A DNA stretch of 64,000 nt from Sphingomonas sp. CBMAI 2297 (GTDB lineage Bacteria > Pseudomonadota > Alphaproteobacteria > Sphingomonadales > Sphingomonadaceae): assembly GCF_029870595.1 (NCBI RefSeq), contig NZ_JAPDIR010000007.1, positions 164,586 through 228,585 on the forward strand, read 5' to 3'. Below, in pieces: positions 1 through 9,304 of this stretch. Position 1 is the first letter of the stretch, and each line of letters begins with the position of its first letter. Below the pieces are notes generated by a model. It was not told where the DNA came from. It did no database searches and was given only the letters and a program-made list of their open reading frames with translations. The position numbers were made by a program, and so were the translations under genes.

Positions 1-3000
1 TCGTCGCCGTGATCTTGTAGCGACGGCCGATCTGTTCGTAATAGTCGGCGAAGCGATAGCCGAGATCGCCGACCGCGGTCTGGTCGAGCAGGTTCGAGAC
101 GGCGAGCTGCAAGCGGAAGCTCTTGTCGATATCCATGCCCAGCGCCATGTCGATGTTGTTCACCGTCGGATAGCGCGTGTACGGATATTGCTCGTTCGTC
201 GCCGGCAGGCCGCTCGAGAAGATGCGCGTGGGCGATTCACGGTTCCAGGTGACCTGGCCGTAGATGCCGTCATGCTCGTAGCGCATCGAGAACTGGGTCT
301 TCAGCGACGGACGCGCACGGCTGCCCGCGCTCGCCTGGGTGTCGTCGAAATTGCCCGATGACGAGGTGTCGTAGTTGATCAGGTAATAGGCGTTGCCGTG
401 AAGGATGAGCTTGTCCGAGCCCAGGTTCAGCGTGTAGTCGCCCGAGAAGTTGATCGCCTTGATCTTGATCGCGCCCAGATTCAGGAAGCCGGCCTGGTAG
501 CCGTTCTGGATCTGGAAGCTGCTGTCACGCGAGAACTGGTTGCAGGTGTTCACGCCCACCGACGGCGACGGATCCGGATAGGTCGGGCTGTCGTAGCAGG
601 TCTGCACGATGGTCGCGAGGCCCACCGGGACGATGGTGTCGTCGAGGCGGAGGTTGAAGAAGTCCGCCGACAGCGTGAGCCCCGGGACCCAGCGCGGCCG
701 GAGCACCGTGCCGATCGTCCAGCTGGTGCCGCGCTCCGGACGCAGGTTCGGCGCACCCGAATAGGTGCCCTGCAGGCCGGCGCCCGCCGGCGAGAATCCG
801 GCGAGGAACGTGGTGGCCGACGCCGTGTCGGTCGCGTTGCCATTGGCGATCGCGGCCTTCACGCAATTCGCGCGGCGAGTCCCCGGGACGGCGCCCGAAT
901 CGATGTTCGCCGGGCTGCAATAGTCGGTCGGGGTGGTGAACACCGGCTGGCCGCCGAGGAACAGCTCGACGATCGAGGGCTGGCGCACCGACTTGGTGTA
1001 GTTGCCGCGGAACAGGATGTCGCGCACCGGCGCCCAGGTGCCGCCGAGCGAGTAGATGGTGTTCCACTTGCCCTGCGTGCTCGGGGTGATCACATTGCCG
1101 GCCAGGTTGCGATAGGTCTGCGCCTGGCCGCTCTGCTTGGTCATGCGGAAGCCCGGGTTGAACTCCAGCTTGCCGAGGAAGCCGAGGAAGTCCGAGCCGG
1201 TGATCGGAACCGCCGCTTCGCCGCCGAACTCATAGGTCTCGGTGAACGCGTCGGTATTCGCCGACGGCGCCGAACGCGAACGGCCCAGGCGGTTCAGTTC
1301 GTTGGTCGAGAACTTCATGTGATCGCGGCGATATTCGCCGTTCATGTTGACCTGCAGCGTACCGGCCGGCAGATCGAACAGACCGCCGCCGACCGAGGCC
1401 TGCACGAACGTCTGCTCCGAGAAGTTGCGGAACAGCGACGGGCTCATGACATAGGCCTTCGACGCATCGGACATCTGGTTGTAGCCGAACGGATTGAGCG
1501 GCTTGCACGAGTTGATCATCGCCTGGGTGATCGTGGGCGTGACGAGCACTTCGGTGGGCAGCCCGTCGGAGCCGGCCACGCGGGTGATGTTCTCCGCCGT
1601 GCCGATCGGAGTCTTGCCGAGATACTGGTTCGGGAAGACCTGCGCGCGGCAGACGATGTTGCCGTTCGCCACGCCGGTGGTGGCCAGGCCCTGGTCGACG
1701 GCGTCGAGCGCGAGCTGATACTCGACATCGGCGATGCCCCAGGAACGGGTGTTCTGCTTGGAATTGCCATAGGTCGCCGAAATCTCGGCATTCCACGACT
1801 TTCCGAGCAGCTCGAACTTCGATTCGAGGCCCGCCGCGATGCGATAGGTCTCCTGGCGGTTGGTGTAGGGATTGGCGCCGAAGATGTCCTGGTTCTGGCG
1901 GGTGATCAGGAAATTGCCCTGGTTGGTCGCCGTGGGCGTGATCCCGACCTGGGTCAGCACCGCGCGGTTCTGCGCCGTCAGATAGGGGTTGTTGTAGTTG
2001 ACCATCAGCGCGGCGTTTTCCTGCGTGGTGGTCAGGAAGTTCTGCGCGCCCGAGATGTTGCCGAGCGACCGGTTCAGGATGTTCGCATAGGTGTTCTCGG
2101 TGAAGAAGGTGACCCCGTCGAACAGCTCCATGCGGGCATTGGCGTTGAACACATAGCGGTCCTGCTGCGTGCGCAGCACCGTGTTCTCGAGGCTGCGGGT
2201 GAAGCCGCCATTGCCGCCGCGCGAGGCGCCGACGGTCAGCGGCGCATTGCCGGTGATCGCGCCCGAGAAGGTGTAGGCATGCAGCGAGCCGTCATCGTTG
2301 AACTCGAGCGGCACGGCCACATAGGGCAGGACCTGGTTCACCGGCACCTGCACCGTCGAGCCGTTGACCTTCACGTTCACCAGCGAGGTGTCGGTGTTGG
2401 CGATGCGCGGCACGTCCGGCGCGAAGGTGCCGATGAAATAGTTGAGGTTGGTGGTCGGGTTCGCGGCCAGGAACTCGCGCGCGGTGAAGCGGTTGGCCTG
2501 GAGCAGGTTGACGGCGATCGCCGTCTGCTGCGCCGCGGTCGAGCCGGTGGGCGCGGTGACGCCATAGGCTGCCAGCACCTGGGCCGAAGTGACGTTGCTG
2601 GGCAGCGCGGTCGGCGCGAAGGTGGTGAACGGAACGTTGGTCGCCTGGGTCGTGCGGCCGTTGAGGCCGTTCGACGACAGGTTGCCGATCGTCGTGCCGT
2701 TATTGTAGCTCAGGCCGACGCCCGGCGTGCCGGAGATGATCTGGCCGGTCGTGGTCCAGTTGCCGTTGTTGGGCGTCGTGATCGTGGTGCGCGCACCGGT
2801 GGTGGTCGTCGCGTTGATCGCGAAGCCGACCGGCGCCACGCCGTTCGCCAGGGTGATGTAGTTGCTGGTGCGCAGCGTCGCGCCCGAGCCCGAGGTGATC
2901 GGGGTGTAGGGCGTGTAGAAGGTGGTGCTGTTCACGTTCAGCACGGTGCCGGCATAGCTGAGCGTCTGCGTGACCAGGCCCATGCCGAAAAGCGCGGAGG

Positions 3001-3892
3001 GCTGGCCGTCGTCCGATGCGCGCAGGAACGCGCCATTGTTCAGATTGGTGACGTCGATCACCGCGGTGCCGGAGAAGTTCGGGTTGCGGATGCCGCCGTT
3101 GAACGGGTTGGTGTAGCTGCCCGGGCGCGCGTTGCGGAAGTCGCGGGAAATTGCCTGCAGACCGTCGTTGCGGCTGTATTCGGCCGAGAGCATGACGTTC
3201 GCGCGGCCGTCGAACAGGTTCCAGCCGGCGAGCGCGCTGAGCTGATATTGCGGCGCGTCGCCGCGCTCGGAAATGCCCGAGACGGCGCGGACCTGATAGC
3301 CTTCATAATCGGTGCGCAGGACATAGTTGACCACGCCCGCGACCGCGTCGGCGCCATAGGCCGCGGCGCCGCCGACGGTGAGGATGTCGATGCGCTGGAT
3401 CAGCGTGGAGGGGATGACGTTCACGTCGACCTGGCTGCCGGTCTCGTTGCCGGCGACGAACAGCGACGCGGCGTTGCCCGACACGAAGCGGCGGCCGTTG
3501 ACCAGCGTCAGCGTGCGCGCGGTGCCCAGGTCGAGCAGGTCGACAAAGGCGGCGCCCAGGCTGGCGGTCTGGCCGCCATTGTTGCCGTTGAGGGGGCTGG
3601 CGCCGTTGCCGACCAGCGGGATGTCGTTGACCGCCTCGAGCGCGTTGGTGAAGCCGCGCGAGTCGATCGTCTGCGCGCTGACCTGAACGCCGGGAAGCGT
3701 GCCCTCATATTCGGGCCGGGCGATGCGCGACCCGGTGAAGATGATCGTCTCGCCGGTCTGCGGCTCGCCTTCCGGCGTGATGTTGGTCGGCGACGGCGCG
3801 GGCGCCGGCTTGGTCTGTGCGAATGCGACGGATGGAAGAGTCAGCAACGACCCTGCGAGCGCTGTCGCGCTCAGCAAATGCGTGAATTTCAT
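1..3892 (-). CDS. TonB-dependent receptor, partial (C-terminus outside window)
   Basis: Outer-membrane receptor that would import a substrate using TonB energy; the substrate cannot be told from sequence. The frame opens at ATG 3892, after GAGGGG and a poly-A spacer, and stays open to base 1. It starts with a signal peptide (MKFTHLLSATALAGSLL..., cleavage near AFA-Q). A plug domain follows: GSRI at about residue 55, LPGVQVSAQTI, ALEAVNDIPLVG, then GGAAAYGADAVAGVVNYVLR, the usual end of the sphingomonad plug. Later parts have the alternating aromatic pattern of barrel strands (TFFTENTYANI, FRGNYTKSVRQPSIVELFLG, LSADFFNLRLDDTI). About 1,297 codons are visible, longer than the usual 700-1,100, because of long Asn/Thr-rich loops. 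The plus strand holds long antisense frames that are shadows. Family call is secure; the ligand is unknown. Confidence 0.95.
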   Translation of the reverse strand, partial: MKFTHLLSATALAGSLLTLPSVAFAQTKPAPAPSPTNITPEGEPQTGETIIFTGSRIARPEYEGTLPGVQVSAQTIDSRGFTNALEAVNDIPLVGNGASPLNGNNGGQTASLGAAFVDLLDLGTARTLTLVNGRRFVSGNAASLFVAGNETGSQVDVNVIPSTLIQRIDILTVGGAAAYGADAVAGVVNYVLRTDYEGYQVRAVSGISERGDAPQYQLSALAGWNLFDGRANVMLSAEYSRNDGLQAISRDFRNARPGSYTNPFNGGIRNPNFSGTAVIDVTNLNNGAFLRASDDGQPSALFGMGLVTQTLSYAGTVLNVNSTTFYTPYTPITSGSGATLRTSNYITLANGVAPVGFAINATTTTGARTTITTPNNGNWTTTGQIISGTPGVGLSYNNGTTIGNLSSNGLNGRTTQATNVPFTTFAPTALPSNVTSAQVLAAYGVTAPTGSTAAQQTAIAVNLLQANRFTAREFLAANPTTNLNYFIGTFAPDVPRIANTDTSLVNVKVNGSTVQVPVNQVLPYVAVPLEFNDDGSLHAYTFSGAITGNAPLTVGASRGGNGGFTRSLENTVLRTQQDRYVFNANARMELFDGVTFFTENTYANILNRSLGNISGAQNFLTTTQENAALMVNYNNPYLTAQNRAVLTQVGITPTATNQGNFLITRQNQDIFGANPYTNRQETYRIAAGLESKFELLGKSWNAEISATYGNSKQNTRSWGIADVEYQLALDAVDQGLATTGVANGNIVCRAQVFPNQYLGKTPIGTAENITRVAGSDGLPTEVLVTPTITQAMINSCKPLNPFGYNQMSDASKAYVMSPSLFRNFSEQTFVQASVGGGLFDLPAGTLQVNMNGEYRRDHMKFSTNELNRLGRSRSAPSANTDAFTETYEFGGEAAVPITGSDFLGFLGKLEFNPGFRMTKQSGQAQTYRNLAGNVITPSTQGKWNTIYSLGGTWAPVRDILFRGNYTKSVRQPSIVELFLGGQPVFTTPTDYCSPANIDSGAVPGTRRANCVKAAIANGNATDTASATTFLAGFSPAGAGLQGTYSGAPNLRPERGTSWTIGTVLRPRWVPGLTLSADFFNLRLDDTIVPVGLATIVQTCYDSPTYPDPSPSVGVNTCNQFSRDSSFQIQNGYQAGFLNLGAIKIKAINFSGDYTLNLGSDKLILHGNAYYLINYDTSSSGNFDDTQASAGSRARPSLKTQFSMRYEHDGIYGQVTWNRESPTRIFSSGLPATNEQYPYTRYPTVNNIDMALGMDIDKSFRLQLAVSNLLDQTAVGDLGYRFADYYEQIGRRYKITAT

Positions 3893-4057
3893 TTTTTTGC
3901 CCCTCGAGCGGGATGCTCGAACTGGCAATCATTCGGACATAAAGCTGCAACGCAAGGGACAAGGAATGACGCGCCGCGCGACGACTCGAAGGTGTTGCAA
4001 AAATGCGACTATGAATTGACGAAAATTACAGATTCAGGTTCATTCATATAACATTCA

Positions 4058-4095
4058 GCAAGCGAAATGGTGTGTTGTCACACCAATTCGCTTGC
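4058..4095 (-). terminator. Long hairpin between the thiolase gene and the TonB receptor
   Basis: Two 17-base arms (4058-4074 and 4079-4095) are complementary at 16 of 17 positions around the loop TTGT. It lies 40 bases past the thiolase stop and about 165 bases before the receptor start. It most likely ends phaA transcription. The T-run after it is weak, so an operator for the receptor gene is an alternative. Confidence 0.5.
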
Positions 4096-4134
4096 TTCCC
4101 AGTCACTTGATTGTCCGGATTCGTCGTGTGCTTT

Positions 4135-5316
4135 TCAGCGCTCGACGCACATGGCGATTCCCATGCCGCCGCCGATGCAGAGCGTGGCGAGGCCCTTCTT
4201 CGCGTCGCGCTTCGCCATCTCGTAGATCAGGGTGGTGAGCACCCGGGCGCCCGATGCGCCGATGGGGTGGCCGATCGCGATCGCGCCGCCATTGACGTTC
4301 ACCTTGCTCGCATCCCAGCCCAATTCCTTGCCGACCGACAGCGCCTGCGCGGCAAAGGCTTCGTTCGCCTCGATCAGGTCGAGGTCGGCGATGGTCCAGC
4401 CAGCCTTCTCCAGCGCCTTTCTGGAGGCCGGGACCGGGCCGATGCCCATGATCGACGGATCGACGCCGGCAGTGGCCCAGCTGCGAATCGTCGCGAGGAT
4501 CGGCGCGCCGCGCTTCTCGGCCTCGGCGCGCGACATCACCACCAGCGCGGCGGCGCCGTCGTTGAGGCCCGATGCGTTGGCGGCGGTGACGGTGCCGTCC
4601 TTCTTGAAGGCCGGGCGCAGGCCCGCGACGCTCTCCAGCGTGGCGCCGGCGCGGATATATTCGTCGTCGGCGACGATCGTGTCGCCCTTGCGGCCCTTGA
4701 TCGTGACCGGGGCGATCTCGTCCTTGAAGCGGCCGGCGGCGCGGGCGGCCTCGGCCTTGTTCTGGCTGGCGACGGCGAATTCGTCCTGCTCGGCGCGGGT
4801 AACCTGGTATTGTTCGGCCAGGTTCTCGGCGGTGATGCCCATGTGATAGCCGTTGAACACGTCGGTCAGGCCGTCCTTGATCATCGTGTCGACCAGGGCG
4901 ACGTCGCCCATCTTGGCGCCGGCGCGCAGCGCCTGGGCGTGGTTGGCGAGCGACATGCTCTCCTGGCCGCCGGCGACGACGATGGTCGAATCGCCGGTCT
5001 GGATCGCCTGGGCGGCGAGCGCCACGGCGCGCAGGCCCGAGCCGCAGACCTGCTGCACGCTCCAGGCGGGCACTTCCTTGGGCACGCCCGCGGCCATCGA
5101 GGCCTGGCGTGCGGGGTTCTGGCCCTGCGCCGCGGTGAGCACCTGGCCCAGGATGACTTCGCTGACTTCCTCGCCCTTCACGCCGGCCTGCTCCAGCGCC
5201 GCCTCGATCGCGATACGGCCCAGCTCGTGCGCCGGGGTGCTGCCGAAGGCGCCGAGAAAGCTACCCACGGGGGTGCGCTTGGCGGCGGTGATGACGACGT
5301 CGGTCGGGTTGGCCAT
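4135..5316 (-). CDS. phaA: Acetyl-CoA C-acetyltransferase (beta-ketothiolase)
   Basis: Condenses two acetyl-CoA to acetoacetyl-CoA, the first step toward polyhydroxybutyrate; the same enzyme can run in reverse in degradation. The protein has 393 residues, full length for the family. The acyl-accepting cysteine is C91 in QQVCGSG. The C-terminal catalytic pair is H350 in [10 protein letters not shown] and C380 in CIGGGMG. The motif NEAFAAQ is at 318-324. AGGAG lies upstream of the ATG at proper spacing. It follows the PHA synthase gene by 39 bases on the same strand, which favours the biosynthetic role. No phaB reductase is seen in the window. Confidence 0.93.
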   Translation of the reverse strand: MANPTDVVITAAKRTPVGSFLGAFGSTPAHELGRIAIEAALEQAGVKGEEVSEVILGQVLTAAQGQNPARQASMAAGVPKEVPAWSVQQVCGSGLRAVALAAQAIQTGDSTIVVAGGQESMSLANHAQALRAGAKMGDVALVDTMIKDGLTDVFNGYHMGITAENLAEQYQVTRAEQDEFAVASQNKAEAARAAGRFKDEIAPVTIKGRKGDTIVADDEYIRAGATLESVAGLRPAFKKDGTVTAANASGLNDGAAALVVMSRAEAEKRGAPILATIRSWATAGVDPSIMGIGPVPASRKALEKAGWTIADLDLIEANEAFAAQALSVGKELGWDASKVNVNGGAIAIGHPIGASGARVLTTLIYEMAKRDAKKGLATLCIGGGMGIAMCVER

Positions 5317-5355
5317 GGGAAACGACTCCTGCGGATGGTCTTTTGTGGTCGCGCG

Positions 5356-6426
5356 TTATCTAGTGTGCACTGCGGCAAGAAGCCAGTCGCGCAGCGGCTC
5401 CCACACCATGGCGCGCGCGCGGCCGCCGACGATCATGCCGACATGGCCGAGGGCGAGGCTCCGGCGCTCGGCCAGGCCGGCGGCGGTGGCGGCGGGAACG
5501 ATGCGGTCGGTGGTGGAGAGCAGCTCCAGCGCGGGGCAGGCGAGGCGCGCGGGAAGGATGCGCGTTCCCCGCACCCACCAGCGCCCGGCGCCCGGCCGGT
5601 CGGCGCGGAAGAGGCGCTCGAACATCTCCTGCCCCGCGGCATAGGTGAGCGGCGCGCCGGCATTGGCCCAGTCCTCAAGCGCGATGAAGGCGCGGGCCTG
5701 GTCGCTGCCCGTCGCCAGCCGGGCGAATCGCTCGAACTTGGCGATCGTCCGGGCCGGATCGAGCTGCCAGAAGCCGGCCTGCAGCACTTCCATCGGCACC
5801 AGGCCGAGCCGGGCGCAGGACGGCTGCGCCGCTTCCCATTGCGCCGCAATGGCTGCGCGCGCGAAATCGCCATAGCGCCGGAAGCGCCAGGGGGCGGCGA
5901 TGGTGACGAGCCCGCGCGCCGGCCGCAGCATCGCGGCGGCGGTGGCCAGCGTGCCGCCCAGGCAATAGCCGGCGAGCAGCGGCGGCTCGCCCAAAGTGTC
6001 GAGCAGGGGCAGCAGCAGTTCGGCGATGTGATGGTCGATACCCTGGCCGCGATCCTCCGGCCCGGGCGTGCCCCAATCGACCAGAAGGGGCCGAAGCCCT
6101 TGAGTCGCCAGCCATTCGAGCAGCGAATTGCCCGGCGCGAGATCGAGGATGAAGGGCGGATTGATCAGCGACGGCACGAAGACGACGGGCGGACCGCCGC
6201 CGCCATAGTCGCGCAGCGCGGCGCGCCCGGCGGTGGCGATCGCGGGCCGGGGCACGCGGTCCGCCGGCCTTTCCGCCTCCTGATAGGCCTTCAGGCCGGC
6301 GAGCGCGGCGGCCCGCCGCTCGGGCGATGCTGCGGTCTCGCTGCGCAACAGCGAAAGGAACAGCGGTAGCGGGCGCGGTCCGTGTTGCGCCGCAGAATGA
6401 AACGATGATAGATATGTTTCACTCAC
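5356..6426 (-). CDS. phaC: Short PHA synthase-like alpha/beta hydrolase
   Basis: Probable polyhydroxyalkanoate synthase polymerising hydroxyacyl-CoA. The nucleophile elbow is GYCLGG with C155 instead of serine, as in PHA synthases. The acid D307 (STTDRIVP) and H328 (LGHVG) complete a Cys-Asp-His triad in the expected order. The core also shows VPSLINP (84-90), LLVDWGTPG (114-122) and an EDW motif near 251. At 356 residues it is much shorter than class I PhaC (about 590) and close to class III size, but no phaE partner is adjacent. The start is GTG 6426; it lies only 13 bases from the divergent phaR start, and no ATG occurs near it. The gene leads into phaA. A depolymerase or related hydrolase is less likely because of the cysteine. 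Confidence 0.85.
   Translation of the reverse strand: MSETYLSSFHSAAQHGPRPLPLFLSLLRSETAASPERRAAALAGLKAYQEAERPADRVPRPAIATAGRAALRDYGGGGPPVVFVPSLINPPFILDLAPGNSLLEWLATQGLRPLLVDWGTPGPEDRGQGIDHHIAELLLPLLDTLGEPPLLAGYCLGGTLATAAAMLRPARGLVTIAAPWRFRRYGDFARAAIAAQWEAAQPSCARLGLVPMEVLQAGFWQLDPARTIAKFERFARLATGSDQARAFIALEDWANAGAPLTYAAGQEMFERLFRADRPGAGRWWVRGTRILPARLACPALELLSTTDRIVPAATAAGLAERRSLALGHVGMIVGGRARAMVWEPLRDWLLAAVHTR
6385..6414 (+). promoter_or_regulatory. Candidate phaR promoter
   Basis: TTGCGC (6385-6390) and TAGATA (6409-6414) are separated by 18 bases. Transcription would start near 6421, giving a leader of about 20 bases before phaR. The site lies inside the first codons of the divergent phaC, so phaR transcription and phaC expression may interfere. 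Confidence 0.4.
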
Positions 6427-6439
6427 CTGGGGGCCTTAG

Positions 6440-7009
6440 ATGAAGAAGAGCGCTGCTGGCACCGGTCCGGTCATCATCAAGAAGTACGCGAACCGGCGAC
6501 TCTACAACACCGAAACCTCGTCCTACATCACGCTGGACCATCTGGCCGCGATGACGCGCGAGGGGCGCGACTTCAAGGTGGTCGATGCCAAGACCGAGGA
6601 GGACATCACCCATAATGTCCTCACCCAGATCATCATGGAAGAGGAGCAGCGCGGGCAGACGATGCTGCCGGTCAACTTCCTGCGCCAGCTGATCGCGCTG
6701 TACGGCGATTCGATGCAGGCGATGGTGCCCGGCTATCTGGAGGCTTCGATGGAGAGCTTCCGCCGCAACCAGCAGCAGTTCAAGTCGGCGGTGGAAGGCG
6801 CCTTCGCCAATTCGCCCTTTGCCGAGATGGCCAAGCGCAACATGGAGATCTTCGAGGCGGCGACCCAGGCGTTCAAGCCGGGCCAGGGCCCCGCTGCGGG
6901 CGCGGCGCCGAGCACGCCGCCGGCCCCGGCCGCGGAAGGCGACGATGTCGCGGCGCTCAAGGCGGAGCTCGCCCGGCTGCAGGACAAGATCGAGAAGCTG
7001 GGGAAGTGA
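6440..7009 (+). CDS. phaR: PHA accumulation regulator
   Basis: PhaR-type protein that binds both DNA and PHA granules and represses phasin and synthesis genes until polymer appears. The N-terminal DNA-binding domain is unmistakable: VIIKKYANRRLYNTETSSYI at 11-30. A second conserved block follows (DITHNVLTQIIMEEEQRGQ, then PVNFLRQLIALYGDSMQ). The middle is helical and Gln-rich. A Pro/Ala linker leads to a C-terminal coiled coil of about 20 residues (ALKAELARLQDKIEKLGK). Length is 189 residues, normal for alphaproteobacteria. GGGGGCC precedes the ATG. It is divergent from phaC, consistent with local control of PHA genes. Confidence 0.95.
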   Translation: MKKSAAGTGPVIIKKYANRRLYNTETSSYITLDHLAAMTREGRDFKVVDAKTEEDITHNVLTQIIMEEEQRGQTMLPVNFLRQLIALYGDSMQAMVPGYLEASMESFRRNQQQFKSAVEGAFANSPFAEMAKRNMEIFEAATQAFKPGQGPAAGAAPSTPPAPAAEGDDVAALKAELARLQDKIEKLGK

Positions 7010-7018
7010 CCGGGAAGG

Positions 7019-7058
7019 GCCGCCGCAAGGCGGCTCTCAGGCGTGCGGGGCACGCCTG
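7019..7058 (+). terminator. Two tandem hairpins after phaR
   Basis: The first hairpin is GCCGCC-GCAA-GGCGGC (7019-7034). The second is a 9-base stem with a GGG loop (7038-7058). They start 10 bases past the phaR stop. A third small inverted repeat lies at 7098-7116. There is no T-run, so termination is inferred from position. Confidence 0.4.
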
Positions 7059-7137
7059 ACCGGGCGCTCATCGGGCCTGTAGCGATAGCTGGACAAGGCA
7101 GGGGAGCGCCCCCTGCTTGCGCGGGGTTACGGTTTGA

Positions 7138-8193
7138 CTATGAACGCCCCCGCAGCCCGCCCAGCGCCGCGCGGATTTCCTCCAGCGTGGGCATCTTCTG
7201 CTCGATGACGCAGCGCAGGCCGAGCCCGCCAAAGCCGTGATAATCGGTGGCGCTGGCGAAGGCGATCGTGTTGTCGCCGCGCACTTCCGCGCCGCGCACC
7301 GCATTGGGCGGCAGCGCGACATGCTCGCCATGCCGCTTGCCGGCGGACGTGGCGACGATCCGGTCCTGCTGGTCGACGATCGAGATGCTGGTCCGCCCCC
7401 AGTCGCGCTCGCCGAACAGCGACCGGTCGGAGATGATCGCGGGGATGTGTCCCTCCCAGTCGAACTCGAGGTAAAAGGCGCCGAGCGGCCTTCCGTCGCG
7501 GCCGCGCGGACGCACGCCGGTGACGAAGACGAGCACCGCGCGATGGTCCGAATAGGGGTTGAGCCACACTTCGTCGGTGAACCATTCGTCGCGCCGGTGG
7601 CTGCGGATCGCGTTCAGATATTGCGGCGCGCTCGACAGGTCGACGCCGCGCACGCGCGCATGCGGATCGGATGCGGCGATCACCTTGCCCGCGTCATTGG
7701 CGAGGAAGGCGTTGACATAATAGGGCGAAATCCCGGTGAGCAGCGCCAGCCTGGCGTCCGCCGCGGCGATCGTCTCGGGGCTCGGATCCTCGAGCGCGGC
7801 GATCACTTCGGCATCGGACGCCATCACGCGCAGATCGATGCTGCGGCCATAGAGGTGTCGGGAAACATTCTGGATCAGCGCCTGGGCGAGCTCGACCAGG
7901 CGGGTGCCCTCGATCTCGCTCACCATCTCGTCGGCGATGCCCGCGCCCATGGCCAGGCGCTCGCGCACTTCGGAGCGGAACTCGATCGAGGCGCCGCGCG
8001 CCTGCTGCGCCAGCGCCTTCACTTCCTGTGCCACCACCGAGAAGCCGCGCCCGGCCTCGCCCGAGCGCGCGGCTTCGATCGCCGCGTTCAGCGCGAGCAG
8101 GTTGGTACGCGCGGCGATTTCCTCGCTGGTCGCGGCATAGCTGTCTACTTCCTCGCGGAGGACTGACAGAAGGGTTCGAATTCGGCGTGGCAC
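7138..8193 (-). CDS. Soluble chemoreceptor-tip protein with C-terminal Cache/PAS-like sensor
   Basis: Probable cytoplasmic signalling protein related to methyl-accepting chemotaxis proteins. Residues about 20-75 match the signalling hairpin tip: [20 protein letters not shown], then [20 protein letters not shown]. After a helical linker (about 75-150), residues 150-340 look like a Cache/PAS-type sensor: [62 protein letters not shown]. No membrane segment or signal peptide is seen. Only the tip is present, with no long methylation helices, and the sensor follows it rather than preceding it. The start is GTG with no clear Shine-Dalgarno sequence, so the N-terminus is uncertain. No cheA or cheW is in the window. 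Confidence 0.75.
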   Translation of the reverse strand: MPRRIRTLLSVLREEVDSYAATSEEIAARTNLLALNAAIEAARSGEAGRGFSVVAQEVKALAQQARGASIEFRSEVRERLAMGAGIADEMVSEIEGTRLVELAQALIQNVSRHLYGRSIDLRVMASDAEVIAALEDPSPETIAAADARLALLTGISPYYVNAFLANDAGKVIAASDPHARVRGVDLSSAPQYLNAIRSHRRDEWFTDEVWLNPYSDHRAVLVFVTGVRPRGRDGRPLGAFYLEFDWEGHIPAIISDRSLFGERDWGRTSISIVDQQDRIVATSAGKRHGEHVALPPNAVRGAEVRGDNTIAFASATDYHGFGGLGLRCVIEQKMPTLEEIRAALGGLRGRS

Positions 8194-8242
8194 ATGTCAG
8201 TGATAGGACGAGACGGTTAATGCCCCGTTTAGCACGAAAAAA

Positions 8243-9064
8243 TCAGGGTTTCCTGAACTTTAGCGTCATCCGGTCGCTCTCGCCGATCGCGGCGTACTTC
8301 GCGCGGTCGACATCCTTGAGCGTATAGGTGGGCGGCAGCGTCCATACGCCCTTGGGCCAGTCGGCGGTGTCGCGCGGATTGGCGTTGACCTCCGACGCGG
8401 CGACGAAGACGAAGCCGGCCTGCTCGGCCAGGCGGCGGACGGTCGAGACCTTGATATAGCCGCTGGTCTTCTCGCGCTCGTCGCTCGCCCCCTCGGGCAG
8501 GCGGTGATCCTCGATACCGAGCGTGCCGCCCTTCTTGAGCATCGCGAACATCTGCTTGAAAGCCTCGGGCGCATAGTCCTGGTCGCCGCGCTTGTAGCCC
8601 ATCCGCCAGTTATGGACGTTGCGGAAGGTGAGGACGATGTCGGCGGTGCCGTCGGCCACCTTGGGCTGGCCGGCCTCGGCCGGGAAGGCGACGAGCCTGG
8701 CATGGCCGTAGAGCGCCGGATCCTTGGCCTTCAGCGCCTCGACTGCCTTGCCGCCATTCGGGAAGTCGGGGCCGACCGCGGCGTAATATTGCCCCTTGGC
8801 GCGAGTGAGCGGCGCGAGGATCTCGGTATACCAGCCGCCGCCGGGCCAGATCTCGACCACGATATTGCCCGGCTTCACGCCGAAGAAGTTGAGCGTGTCG
8901 ACCGGATGGCGATAGGGATCGCGCGCGACATTGGCCGGCGTGCGGCTGGGCGAGGCGACTGCTTCGGCGATGGCCGAGCGCTGGGTGCGCGGGGCTCCGG
9001 TGGCGACGCTGGCCACGGCGACGGCAGTAGTGAGTACCGCAAGAACGGTCAGGGTCTGGCGCAC
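8243..9064 (-). CDS. Exported class I SAM-methyltransferase-like protein
   Basis: Rossmann-fold methyltransferase-like protein with a signal peptide. GTG 9064 is chosen because AGGGAGGG precedes it; it gives 273 residues starting VRQTLTVLAVLTTAVAVASV, a typical export signal. The SAM site is VVEIWPGGGWYTEIL, followed by DIVLTFRNVHNW (motif IV region) and a motif with GGTLGIEDHR. A longer open frame to 9127 adds only an unlikely basic N-terminus. Acting outside the cytoplasm is odd for a SAM-dependent enzyme because SAM is not known to be available there. The substrate is unknown. A non-catalytic ligand-binding role is possible. Confidence 0.8.
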   Translation of the reverse strand: MRQTLTVLAVLTTAVAVASVATGAPRTQRSAIAEAVASPSRTPANVARDPYRHPVDTLNFFGVKPGNIVVEIWPGGGWYTEILAPLTRAKGQYYAAVGPDFPNGGKAVEALKAKDPALYGHARLVAFPAEAGQPKVADGTADIVLTFRNVHNWRMGYKRGDQDYAPEAFKQMFAMLKKGGTLGIEDHRLPEGASDEREKTSGYIKVSTVRRLAEQAGFVFVAASEVNANPRDTADWPKGVWTLPPTYTLKDVDRAKYAAIGESDRMTLKFRKP

Positions 9065-9115
9065 GCGAATTCCCTCCCTAGATGTCGTCCGCGCATTTGG
9101 GGGTTCTTCGGTTCG

Positions 9116-9304
9116 ATGCAACAACAATTATGGTTCGGTGCGGCGGGCGCGGCGGCGATTGCGGTGGTCAGCGCCCTGGGCGAGCATCGCCGGCGGCGGC
9201 GCAGGCGGATCGACGATGTCGGCTATGTGCCCTGGCAGTTCCTCCAGGTGATGGCGATGCTGGGCGCGGTGATTCTGGCCAGCGTCGCGCTCAACTTGCG
9301 CTGA
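9116..9304 (+). CDS. Small membrane protein, unknown function
   Basis: A 62-residue protein starting MQQQLWFGAAGAAAIAVVSA. It has one hydrophobic segment at about 6-22, a run of seven arginines (26-32), then a second hydrophobic segment at 43-60 (FLQVMAMLGAVILASVALNL). It is divergent from the methyltransferase gene, 51 bases away. Its last 14 bases overlap the 3' end of map on the opposite strand. I do not recognise the family. Two membrane helices flanking a basic loop argue for a real protein. Confidence 0.6.
   Translation: MQQQLWFGAAGAAAIAVVSALGEHRRRRRRRIDDVGYVPWQFLQVMAMLGAVILASVALNLR

Noticed and set aside
398..4051. Open frame of 1,217 codons on plus
   Set aside because: It is antisense to the TonB receptor, has Arg/Ala/Gly-rich composition with no domain pattern, and arises from high G+C codon bias.
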